A DNA stretch of 45,068 nt from Gemmatimonadota bacterium (GTDB taxonomy: Bacteria > Gemmatimonadota > Gemmatimonadetes > Longimicrobiales > Gaopeijiaceae). Under the pieces are notes generated by a model that saw nothing but the letters and a program-made list of their open reading frames with translations, did not search any database and was not told the DNA's origin. A program made the translations under genes and the position numbers. Positions 8,805-17,400 of the stretch are shown one piece after another (positions within the stretch are counted from its first letter, which is position 1; each line of letters begins with the position of its first letter). The DNA lies in NCBI GenBank assembly GCA_022560615.1, contig JADFSR010000035.1:1-45068 (forward strand). Direction: 5' to 3'.

Positions 8805-9030
8805 ACCTCGCGTCGCATGGTAAGCGAAGCCTCCCAAAGCCAAGGCACCCCGAAGGCGAGCGGCCCCAGGTGGAAGGAGGCAACAGGCTCGAGGGCCCCG
8901 TACGGGGCGCGCGCTCCCTGGGGTATCGACGCGACGCACCTGAATAAGTCACCTTACCGCAAAAACCCCGCGTCGCGTCGCTAAGCGAGCCCCCCAAGCA
9001 AGGAACCCCGAACAGGCGAGCGGCCCCTGG
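8805..9030. repeat. Two diverged 66-bp direct repeats
   Basis: Unit A (8805-8870) and unit B (8965-9030) align along about 66 bases: both begin ACCYCGCGTCGC, continue through TAAGCGA and CCCAA, and end GGCGAGCGGCCCC. Similarity seems to extend a little further left (TACCGC at about 8792 and 8956). Together with the inverted arms at 8894-8923 and 9024-9053 they fill the 3' flank of pilC. The rest of the 682-base gene-free stretch (8397-8686) shows no gene; an apparent small frame there overlaps the kinase start and has no recognisable features. Confidence 0.6.
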
Positions 9031-9053
9031 GAGCGCGCGCCCCGTACGGGGCC
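8894..9053. repeat. Near-perfect 30-bp inverted repeat with internal palindromes
   Basis: The arms are 8894-8923 and 9024-9053; they are reverse complements at 29 of 30 positions. Each arm contains the 12-base palindrome CCCCGTACGGGG (8896-8907 and 9040-9051). The loop of about 100 bases includes most of direct-repeat unit B. On the transcript running out of pilC the second arm alone can form a strong hairpin, so it may serve as a 3' stabiliser or terminator without a T-tract. Confidence 0.7.
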
Positions 9054-9078
9054 CCAACCTCGAAAGGCGAAGAGAGCC

Positions 9079-10281
9079 TTACTTCACCGCGTTAATCATG
9101 TCAAAGATCGGCAAGTACATAGCCACGATCATTCCACCCACCACCACACCCAGCACGACGATCATGATCGGCTCCATCGCCGCGAGCAGCGCCTCGACCG
9201 CGGTATCTACCTCGTCGTCGTAGAAGTCGGCGATCTTGGTGAGCATCTCGTCCAGCCCACCGGTCTGCTCACCGACGTTGATCATCTGCACCACCATGGG
9301 TGGGAACACCCCCGATTCCTTCAGCGGTCCGGCGATCGTCTCACCACCCGCGATCGAGGCTCGCGACCCCATCACCGCGTCGTGGATGACCCGGTTGCCC
9401 GCCGTCTTCGCCGTGATCTCCAGGCCCTCGAGAATTGAGACACCCGAGGAGACCAACGTGCCGAGCGTGCGCGTAAAGCGCGCCACTGCCGACTTGCGTT
9501 GAAGGTCGCCGAGAACCGGAAGCGTCAGCAGAATCCTGTCGATCATCAGGTTGCCCTTGTCGGTGGCGTAATACCGTCGAATACCCACCACGAAAAGGAT
9601 GATCCCCCCGGCGCAGGCCCACCAGTACCCCTGCAGGAAGGCGGACATCCCGATGACGATGAGGGTCGGGAGAGGTAGCGGGATTCCGGCCGCATCGAAC
9701 ATCGTCTGGAAGGTCGGGATCACGAAGAGCAGCAGGATCACGATGGCGCCAGCGGCCACCGAGAAAATCACACCCGGGTAGATCATCGCGGCCTTGATCT
9801 TCCGGATGAGCGCGTCGTTCTTCTCCAGGAACGTCGCGAGGCGCAGCAGAATCGTGTCGAGGATACCACCGGCCTCACCAGCGGCGACCATGTTCACGAA
9901 GAGCTCGGTGAAGACCTTCGGGTGCCTGCCCATCGCGTCGGCCAGCGTATGACCGGACTCGATGTCGTACAGCGTCTCACTGATGACCTTTCGAAGCGCC
10001 ATGTTCTCGGTCTGCTCCGCAAGGATGTCGAGACTCTGCACCAGCGGCAGACCCGCGTTGATCATCGTCGCGAACTGACGAGTGAAAATCACGATGTCGC
10101 GCGTCGTGATCCCGGTCCCGAAGTGAAAGCTGATCTCTTTCGACTTCTCCCGGACGGAAACCGGGATCAGCTTCTGCTTGTGAATGTGGGCGAGGACATC
10201 GTCCTTGGTGGGGAGGTCGACTTCCCCAGACTGGATGTCGCCGCCCGACGCTGGTCTCGCGCTGTACGCAAACGTTGGCAT
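9079..10281 (-). CDS. pilC: Type IV pilus inner-membrane platform protein PilC
   Basis: A 400-aa GspF/PilC-family protein. It shows the duplicated T2SSF domain: first copy about residues 65-190 (FTRQFATMINAGLPLVQSLD, MVAAGEAGGILD), second about 265-395 (FTRTLGTLVSSGVSILEGLE, MINVGEQTGGLDEML), with hydrophobic segments near 165-190, 215-235 and 370-395. The protein forms the membrane platform that couples the cytoplasmic ATPases to pilin insertion and extraction. It is the last gene of the block comEA-like, pilB, pilT, pilC on the minus strand, 34 nt behind pilT. The presence of pilT makes this a type IV pilus rather than a type II secretion platform. No pilin gene is present in the window. 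Confidence 0.93.
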   Translation of the reverse strand: MPTFAYSARPASGGDIQSGEVDLPTKDDVLAHIHKQKLIPVSVREKSKEISFHFGTGITTRDIVIFTRQFATMINAGLPLVQSLDILAEQTENMALRKVISETLYDIESGHTLADAMGRHPKVFTELFVNMVAAGEAGGILDTILLRLATFLEKNDALIRKIKAAMIYPGVIFSVAAGAIVILLLFVIPTFQTMFDAAGIPLPLPTLIVIGMSAFLQGYWWACAGGIILFVVGIRRYYATDKGNLMIDRILLTLPVLGDLQRKSAVARFTRTLGTLVSSGVSILEGLEITAKTAGNRVIHDAVMGSRASIAGGETIAGPLKESGVFPPMVVQMINVGEQTGGLDEMLTKIADFYDDEVDTAVEALLAAMEPIMIVVLGVVVGGMIVAMYLPIFDMINAVK

Positions 10282-10315
10282 GTCTCTTTACCTTACTTGG
10301 GTACGCTAGAAGAAG

Positions 10316-11443
10316 TTACTCACCAGGCACCGGCTCGCCTACTGCGCGCAGCAACTCGTTCTGATCACCGGAACGCTTGAGCGCCTCCTCGAGCGTGACG
10401 TCACCCTTCATGTACAGCATATGGAGCGCGTCGTTCATCGTCTGCATCCCGTGCTTCTTCCCGGCCTGCATGAGCGAGTACACCTGATGGATCTTGTCAT
10501 CGCGGATGATGGCTCGAATCGCAGGTGTGCACACCATGATCTCGCACGCGCAGACACGTCCCCTCCCCTTCGCCTTCGGGAGTAGCATCTGTGTGATGAC
10601 GCCCTCGAGAACGAACGCCAGCTGGGTGCGGATCTGACTCTGTTGATGTGCCGGGAACGCATCCACGATACGGTTGATCGACTCAGCCGCCGAGTTGGTG
10701 TGCAGGGTCGCGAGCACCAGGTGGCCTGTCTCTGCGATGCTCACCGCGGCGCTGATGGTCTCCAGATCCCGCATCTCGCCTATGAGCACGATGTCGGGGT
10801 CCTGCCGAAGCGCATACTTGAGAGCGGTGGTGAAGCTCTGCGTATCCGACCCCACCTCCCGCTGGTTGATGATACAGCTCTTGTGGCGGTGAATGAACTC
10901 GATCGGATCCTCGATGGTGATGATGTGACTCTTCCGCTCCCGGTTGATCTTGTCGACCATCGCGGCGAGCGTCGTCGACTTGCCCGAGCCGGTCGGCCCC
11001 GTTACCAAGACGAGGCCTCTCGGGCGTTCGGCGAGCTTGTTGACGATCGGGGGCATCCCGAGCTTGTCGAGCGCGATGATCTCGTAGGGAATCTGCCGGA
11101 TCGCCATCCCGACGCAGCCGCGCTGCTTGTACACATTGCCGCGGAAGCGCGAGAGATTCTGCACCCCGAAAGAGAAATCGAGCTCGTCTTCGACTTCGAA
11201 GCGCTTTTTCTGGTTTTCGGTGAGAATGGAGTACGAGAGCGCGAGTGTGTCCTTCGGAGTGAGCACCTGGCCTGTCTTCGACTTGGTCAGGTCTCCGTCG
11301 ATGCGGATCATGGCCGGGTTCCCCACGGTGATGTGGAGGTCCGACGCGCCGCGCTGGAGCATTTCCTGGAGCAACGAGCGGAGACTCAGCTCCTGCTGTT
11401 GCTCGCGTTTTTGGTGTCCTGCCGGAGCAGCCGGCTGGTCCAT
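10316..11443 (-). CDS. pilT: Type IV pilus retraction ATPase PilT
   Basis: A 375-aa hexameric AAA+-like ATPase that powers pilus retraction. The Walker A motif GPTGSGKS is at residues 149-156, the Asp box IITIEDPIEF at 174-183, Walker B DIVLIGEMRD at 217-226 and the His box around HLVLATLHTN (241-250). The PilT-specific AIRQIP motif at 114-119 and SAAESINRIVDAFP distinguish it from PilB. Start is ATG at 11443. It sits 29 nt downstream of pilB and 34 nt upstream of pilC, consistent with one transcript. Confidence 0.95.
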   Translation of the reverse strand: MDQPAAPAGHQKREQQQELSLRSLLQEMLQRGASDLHITVGNPAMIRIDGDLTKSKTGQVLTPKDTLALSYSILTENQKKRFEVEDELDFSFGVQNLSRFRGNVYKQRGCVGMAIRQIPYEIIALDKLGMPPIVNKLAERPRGLVLVTGPTGSGKSTTLAAMVDKINRERKSHIITIEDPIEFIHRHKSCIINQREVGSDTQSFTTALKYALRQDPDIVLIGEMRDLETISAAVSIAETGHLVLATLHTNSAAESINRIVDAFPAHQQSQIRTQLAFVLEGVITQMLLPKAKGRGRVCACEIMVCTPAIRAIIRDDKIHQVYSLMQAGKKHGMQTMNDALHMLYMKGDVTLEEALKRSGDQNELLRAVGEPVPGE

Positions 11444-11472
11444 TAGGGCATCCTTATGTCGGGGGCGCGCGG

Positions 11473-13191
11473 CTACTCCTCGGTGGTGGCCGTGGTCTCT
11501 TTCACCAACTCTTCAATCGTGGTAATGCCTCTCTCGACCTTTTTCATTCCGTCTTCCCGGAGGGTCAACATCCCTTCCGAGCACGCCAAGTCTCGCAGCT
11601 CGTCTGTCGACACCTCCCGCATGATCATTTTGCGCAGCTCCGTCGACATGATCATGACCTCGTAAAAGCCGCAGCGGCCTTTATAGCCCGATCCACCGCA
11701 CTCGTTGCATCCCTCGCCCCTGTAGAACGTGTTCTGGTCCGCCCAGTCGAGCGGGAGCTTGGCTGAGTTGAGGAAGTCTTCGTCGTACGTCGCTTCGATC
11801 TTGCAGCTGGTGCAAATGCGGCGGGTGAGTCGCTGCGCCGTGAGTAGGTTGAGCGCAGAGGCCACGTTGAACGGCTCGAGCTTCATGTCGATCAGTCGAG
11901 TGATCGTGGACGGACAATCGTTCGTGTGCAGCGTGGAGAGCACCAAGTGACCGGTGAGCGCAGCTTTGATCGCAATACTACCCGTCTCCAAGTCACGAAT
12001 CTCACCGAGCATGATGATGTTCGGGTCCTGTCGAAGGAACGCCTTGAGCGCCGCGGCGAACGTCATGCCGACCTGGTTACGGACCAGAACCTGGTTGATT
12101 CCGTACAGATTGAACTCGACCGGGTCCTCGACCGTCATGATGTTCGTTTCGATGGTGTTGATCTGTGACAGCGCCGAATAGAGGGTCGTGGTCTTGCCCG
12201 AACCCGTTGGCCCCGTCACCAGAACCATGCCGTACGGGCGAGAGATCGCCCACATGAAGTCCTTTTCGGCCTTCGGTTCGAAGCCGAAGGTGGTCAAGTC
12301 GAAGGTCAGGTTTCCTTTGTCGAGGATACGGAGAACGATCTTCTCTCCGAAGATCACCGGCAGGACCGAGACACGGAAGTCGACGACCTTGCTCTTCATC
12401 TTGAGCTTGATGCGGCCGTCCTGGGGAATACGACGCTCAGCGATATTGAGATCGGCGAGGATCTTCACGCGAGAGGTGAGCGCAGCTCTCATTCTGAACG
12501 GCGGCTTCATGACTTCCAGAAGAGAACCGTCAATCCGATACCGGATCCGGATCTCCTTCTCGAACGGCTCGATGTGGATATCGGAGACGCCCTTTAGTAC
12601 CGCGTCCGTGAGAAGGCCGTTGATGAACTTGACGACAGGGGCCGAGTCGATCTCGGCCGCCATCTGGGAGTAGGCCTCTTCCTCCTCGATGATCTCGACC
12701 TCGTCCTCACCCCACTGCTCGAGCAGATTCGCCATCTGCTCGTCGTCCGTCTGGCTGAAGTACTCCTCGAGGTGCTTGCGGAGCGTATACTCACCGACGA
12801 TGACCGGCTCGATTTCGAGCTTGGTGATGAACTTGAGGTCGTCGATTGCCGAGAAGTCCGTGGGATCGGTCATCGCTACCGTAAGCATCCGCCCGACTCG
12901 ACGCAGCGGGAGGACCAGATGCTTGAGAGCGACATGAGCGGGGATAAGCTTCAGGATCTTCTCGTCCACCGTGACCTTGTCGAGGTCGACCGCAGGGACG
13001 CGGTACTGCCTCGCGAGCATCCGCGTGAGCTCTTGCTCCTGGACGAACCCCAGGTGGACCAACGCGTACCCGATCCGGTGGCCTTCTGTCCTGGAGACGG
13101 CGAGGCCTTCCTTCAATTGCTCCTCGGTGATCAGGCCTTCACGAACGAACAGGTCTCCGAGACGAATCTCCTGTACAGCCTTGGCTCCCAT
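11473..13191 (-). CDS. pilB: Type IV pilus extension ATPase PilB
   Basis: A 572-aa GspE/PilB ATPase. The N-terminal MshEN domain (residues about 5-145, LGDLFVREGLITEEQL and LARQYRVPAVDL) resembles c-di-GMP-binding MshE domains, so control by c-di-GMP is possible. The motor domain has Walker A GPTGSGKT (327-334), the Asp box VEDPVEF, Walker B NIIMLGEIRD (391-400) and LSTLHTND. A tetracysteine zinc site (C460, C463, C495, C498) is typical of extension ATPases and absent from PilT. It starts 142 nt downstream of the comEA-like gene. That gap contains a GC-rich hairpin and a possible promoter, so pilB may also be transcribed on its own. Confidence 0.95.
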   Translation of the reverse strand: MGAKAVQEIRLGDLFVREGLITEEQLKEGLAVSRTEGHRIGYALVHLGFVQEQELTRMLARQYRVPAVDLDKVTVDEKILKLIPAHVALKHLVLPLRRVGRMLTVAMTDPTDFSAIDDLKFITKLEIEPVIVGEYTLRKHLEEYFSQTDDEQMANLLEQWGEDEVEIIEEEEAYSQMAAEIDSAPVVKFINGLLTDAVLKGVSDIHIEPFEKEIRIRYRIDGSLLEVMKPPFRMRAALTSRVKILADLNIAERRIPQDGRIKLKMKSKVVDFRVSVLPVIFGEKIVLRILDKGNLTFDLTTFGFEPKAEKDFMWAISRPYGMVLVTGPTGSGKTTTLYSALSQINTIETNIMTVEDPVEFNLYGINQVLVRNQVGMTFAAALKAFLRQDPNIIMLGEIRDLETGSIAIKAALTGHLVLSTLHTNDCPSTITRLIDMKLEPFNVASALNLLTAQRLTRRICTSCKIEATYDEDFLNSAKLPLDWADQNTFYRGEGCNECGGSGYKGRCGFYEVMIMSTELRKMIMREVSTDELRDLACSEGMLTLREDGMKKVERGITTIEELVKETTATTEE

Positions 13192-13253
13192 CGGCGAGCA
13201 ATCCTAACTGTGGGACATCGCGGGGGGCGCCGCAGACGCTGCGCCGCCAACGA

Positions 13254-13283
13254 ACAATACAAAAGCGTACCGTCACTCTACAA
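13254..13283 (-). promoter_or_regulatory. Possible sigma-70 promoter for pilB
   Basis: On the minus strand TTGTAG (13278-13283) is followed after 18 nt by TATTGT (13254-13259), about 60 nt upstream of the pilB start. Both boxes match the housekeeping consensus only partly, and this is the most A+T-rich stretch of the gap. A GC-rich hairpin lies between it and the pilB start. Suggestive only. Confidence 0.3.
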
Positions 13284-13333
13284 GAGAGATGGCGGAACGC
13301 CCAATCGGCCTTGCGGCCCAACCGACCTCGGCG

Positions 13334-13972
13334 TCATCGTCGGCTCCCACCCGCAGTCACGAGAGGACGCAGTCGCTCGAGCGTGGCAGGCCCGATTCCG
13401 TGCACACGCACCAGATCCTCAACGCTCGCAAACATCTGTTCTCTTCTCATGTCGACGATGCGTGCGGCGAGCGCTGGCCCGATCCCAGGCAACGCGATCA
13501 GGTCGTCCACCGTCGCGCGATTGATGTCGACGGCGGGCGCAGAGGACGTCCGGGGCGGCCGCGGGCGGCCCCGCGGCGCCGGGAGGGGCCTCGACACCGC
13601 GATGTGGGATTCGAACTTCGCGACGGTGGCCGGACCTATGCCGCGCACACGCGATAGGTCGGCGGCGTCGCGGAACGGACCCGTCCGCTCTCGCTCCGCC
13701 ACGATCGCCAGCGCCACCACCGCACCGACCCCCGGGAGCCGATCCAGCTCCTGGACAGTCGCAAGGTTGGGGTCGATGCGCTCGCCTGGCTCGAGTGGCC
13801 GGGACCTGCGCTCAGCATCCGCGAGCCCCTCCTGGCTCACCGCGAGCAAGGAATCTGTCACCTCGGCGACGTCCGGTGCCACGCCCCCGACCGGCCAAGC
13901 CCAGCGCACGGCGCTCACGGCGAGCAACAACAGCGCGGTCCGGCGCAGTGCTCGGGTCTCGGAATCGTGCAT
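13334..13972 (-). CDS. ComEA-like protein with two helix-hairpin-helix DNA-binding units
   Basis: A 212-aa protein with an N-terminal hydrophobic segment (about residues 9-28, LLLLAVSAVRWAWPVGGVA) that acts as signal anchor or signal peptide. It has two ComEA-type HhH modules. The first, about residues 68-125, contains NLATVQELDRLPGVGAVVA and GIGPATVAKFE. The second, about 147-205, contains NRATVDDLIALPGIGPALAA and GIGPATLERL. ComEA binds incoming double-stranded DNA in the periplasm during natural transformation; most ComEA proteins have one such module, so the duplication is unusual but not unique. Its position before pilB-pilT-pilC supports a DNA-uptake pilus. Just upstream a 21-bp near-duplicate of the start gives an in-frame six-residue mini-ORF (MHDSDF) ending in TAA directly before this ATG. 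Confidence 0.85.
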   Translation of the reverse strand: MHDSETRALRRTALLLLAVSAVRWAWPVGGVAPDVAEVTDSLLAVSQEGLADAERRSRPLEPGERIDPNLATVQELDRLPGVGAVVALAIVAERERTGPFRDAADLSRVRGIGPATVAKFESHIAVSRPLPAPRGRPRPPRTSSAPAVDINRATVDDLIALPGIGPALAARIVDMRREQMFASVEDLVRVHGIGPATLERLRPLVTAGGSRR

Positions 13973-14054
13973 TTAGAAATCGGAGTCGTGCATCTAGAAA
14001 ATTGACGTCGCCGCGGGGACATCCGCATGTCCCGAGGGGTCGGACGGGAGCAGC

Positions 14055-14423
14055 CCGTGGTAGAAGTACAGTGGGCCGCCACCCGCAAGCGGGTACCCGG
14101 GGGTCTCGCGAGTTCAAGAGTAGGAAGGACGACGAGTCGTAGCCGTAGCGGGCACCGCCGCCGAAGGCGGTGGTCCGAGGAGGAGAGACGACCTATTGGG
14201 CCGCGACCCCCCTGCGCCCAACACCGCGAGTGACATATGATCTTCCAGGACGTGGGTTACGGTGGCACGGCCCCATCTCCGTCGTTGGAGCTCCTAGCCG
14301 TAGCGACGGCTATGGCGTCGTCGCACCGCGACCCACGCTACGCGCGGGTTCCCCTCTGGAGCCGTGGCACCCGGGGACCCGTGCGTAGCACGGGTGGCGG
14401 CCCCCGCTGTACTTCTACCACGG
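14055..14423. repeat. TIR-bounded dispersed repeat element, copy 1
   Basis: The ends are inverted copies of CCGTGGTAGAAGTACAG followed by a GGCCGCCACCCG-like stretch (left end from 14055, right end to 14423). The interior carries hairpins: CACCGCC/GGCGGTG near 14155-14172, and TAGCCGT-AGCG-ACGGCTA near 14295-14312. A 78-bp core (14252-14329) is nearly identical, in reverse orientation, to 37365-37442, and shorter matches continue over the rest of the element. No coding capacity is apparent, so it is MITE-like or a structured intergenic repeat. Its right end abuts the stop codon of the sprA-like gene at 14427-14429. It fills most of the 454-base gap between that gene and the comEA-like gene. 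Confidence 0.75.
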
Positions 14424-14426
14424 ACG

Positions 14427-17400
14427 CTACGGACCACGCGGGCGCCGCGGGATCGTGCCCGCCGAGAACTGGAGCTGCCCCCACAGCATGAGCTGGAACT
14501 GCGTCGATCCGGTACGCTGCCCGACGAAAGACTGACGGTCATCGTAGCTCATCTGAACTCCTATCTCGAAACCGTTGACGCTGGTGTCCAGCGACAGGTT
14601 CACGCTCCTGAGGATTTGGTCCAGGAAAGCGACGCATTCCTGGCGAGCGGTGGTCGTGCGGCACTCACGCTCCGATGTGTATCCGGCGATCAGCGAGAGT
14701 CTGACCGCACGATCGAGGCGGTGAGCGAGCCCGCCAGGCGGGACGAACAGCGAGGACACCGTGATGTGGTGCTCACGTCGGTCCCGCTCCGTGTTTCCGG
14801 TCGGATCCACGCCGCGCCCCTCTCGAAACGCCCCCCGGTAGCTCGTCACGAGGGTCCCCCGCCAGGCGACCGAGAGGTTGATCGGGATCTGCACGTCCTC
14901 GTCGAAGCGGCGCTGCACGCCGCCGCCGCCGAATTCGGTCTCTCGCTCGATGCGCGTAATCCCCGAAGAGAGGCTAACGGACCGAATTTTCGTCGCGGCC
15001 GGCAGGGTCAACGCAGGTAGCCGAGCGCGCACGTCCGGCCACCGCTTGAGCACCGTGCGGCGATCGCTGCGCGTGTCCAGCGTCGTGGCCTCGGTCTGTT
15101 GGAAGCCAGCGTCGATACCGAAGCCGCCCGGGAGCACCACGCCCCAGCCGAGCGTCCAGGCAGACCGGTCCGTGAACGTCGCAGCAGTATCGCCCTCGAT
15201 GATTCGAAAGCCCTCGGGGCCTCCAAAGCCGAACTGATAGCCGAGCCCCGGGTCGACCGGGTCGCGATTGAATCGCGAGACGATTCCGTCCTGGTACGTC
15301 ACTGTGAGAGGACGCAGAGCGCGGATCGCAGACCGGAACTCAGCGATACTCGCGGGATCGTCCTCCTGGCCAGGACCGAGCCACGACTCGACCATCCGAG
15401 TGGGGTCGAGGGAGAAGTTCGCTCGCCAGTCCCGCCGGCCGCTCGCGTTACGAGCGAGAGCGAGAGTGGTGTCACCGTCGAGAATCTGACGATCCAGAAG
15501 ATTCGCGTTGCGGTCGGTCCGGTACACCGTATTCCAATCGAAATCGCTCCTCAGCCATGAGAGCACACTCGGCCCGAAGGACACTCGGGTCTGTAGAGAG
15601 CGACTGGTCTCCCACCCGAGGTCGAGGCCCGCAGCGCGAGTCCGCTCTGCCCGTATGAGTTCGCGCACGCGCTCGTCGCTCACGGCTTCTTCCGGCGGGA
15701 GCACATCTCGCACGCTCGCCATCGTGATGCTCGCCGAGAGAGGCGGCAACGGTCTGAAGCGAACATCGGTGGCCGTCTGAAAAGCCTCGCGCGGGGCTCG
15801 CGTCACGAGCGACAGCGAGTCGTCCGCGTGCTCGGTGATGCGGTCGAAGCGCAGGATTCGGTTGTCGATCCTCGAATAGCTCGTCCCGATCGAAACACGT
15901 TCAGGGCTCCACCGAAAGCGCGAGCCCAGCACCTTCTCCTCCAGAAAGCCGGGGAGCAGCGCGCGCACCGCGTCGGTGGCGAATCCTGGTACGACGGCAA
16001 AGTCGCGCACACCAGGGTCCCGAGCCCAGGCCAATCCCGCATCGACGGCTCTGGCGTCGTGCTCGGTCGTGACGGAGGAGCCGGCCACTGTCGAATACGC
16101 GAGCCGGGCATTGAGCCCGTCCACGACGAGGCCGACCCATGGATTCGCGGACCGCGTCCGCTTCCGGAACGAGAGACCGACTCTGGTCTGGCGCGTGTCC
16201 GTGGCGCGGAGACCCTCCAAGCGATCAGCCCGCACGTCAGAGTTCGCGAGGAAGAGGGGTGCCTGCGTCGCACGGTCGTGCTCGAGCGTGACCGGCAGAT
16301 CGATACCCCACTCCGCCGGCATCCACCGGTCCAGTGCGAGCGTCGACCTTACGTTGATGGTGCGGTCGTTCTGGTACGTCGGGTCGTCACGGAGCTGCCG
16401 GAAGAACGCACCCCGACTGGTGAGGTTCGCGCGGGTCGTGAGCACGCCCGCGCCATCCAACTCGAAGTCTACCGACGTCGCTACGCCGGCGTCCCGCACG
16501 GGCCGGCCCAATCGAAGCTCGTCGATCCAGATCTCACCGGAGATGGGCAACATGCCTTCGTTCCAAACCCCCATCGACAGCTCCCGCACGGCGGCCAGGT
16601 TCGGCGCACGTCCGCGGTCCTTGAGCACCACCGCATACGTCGAGTCGGAGCCCCAGACCGTCACCGGTGGATCACCGGGACCACGCGGCGTAAGCAGGAG
16701 AGCCTCTTCGGCGCGGCGGCGCAGATCGAACCACTCGACGAAGTCGATCACGATCTCCGGCAACCAATTTCCCGGGGTGACGCCGGCGGAGCTCGCCGGA
16801 GCCTGCAGCGGAGTCCGGAACAGGTAGAAGTTCTCCGCGTCGCTCCCCACCTTGAAGAAGAAGTAGTGCGGTCGGTCGGGTCCGAAGTCGCCCTCGCGAG
16901 GGACGACCCACAGCTGCGCGCGCCGGTAAGCCAGGAAGTTGCGCGGCCTCTGCGCAAACCGGTGATAGACCTCGGCGCGACTGTGCGCGGGGATGTCTTC
17001 GAAGCGGATGCCGAGCGACTTCTCGTTGAACTCGATGCCCTCCCCTGAAAACGCCGAAGTGGGGTTGATGAGCTCTTCCAGCACGCCCGGCGGTGAGGCG
17101 TATTCGTCCCCTTCGGTGACCCGTGAGACCGAGGCGACCTCCAATCGGCCGAAGCCCACGAGCGTGTCTCCGATGATGCCGCTCAAGACGCCCTCTCCGG
17201 CTCGCTTGATCCAGCGGGAGCCGACGAGTCTCATGCGGGCAATCTGCAGGCGGCGGTTCTCTGCCCCGGAAACGGTAAGGCGCATGTGCCGCACCGCTCG
17301 CAGATCCGCATCGCTGAACGCACCACCGACCTCGATCGCATCCGTGCCCCGGATCGGGATCCGGTACAGCTGGAATTCGGTGCCGGTCTCCTCCTTGGTG

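Noticed and set aside
8393-8848. 151-codon minus-strand frame upstream of the histidine kinase
   Set aside because: It covers the decamer repeats and tRNA fragment, shows no domain and no ribosome-binding site; more likely non-coding.
9079-13191. Type II secretion system
   Set aside because: A PilT retraction ATPase with AIRQIP motif is present and no gsp-specific genes are seen, so a type IV pilus is the better reading.
15828-17048. 406-codon open frame on the plus strand
   Set aside because: Antisense to the sprA-like gene, Arg/Gly/Pro-biased, no signal or domain; a shadow frame.
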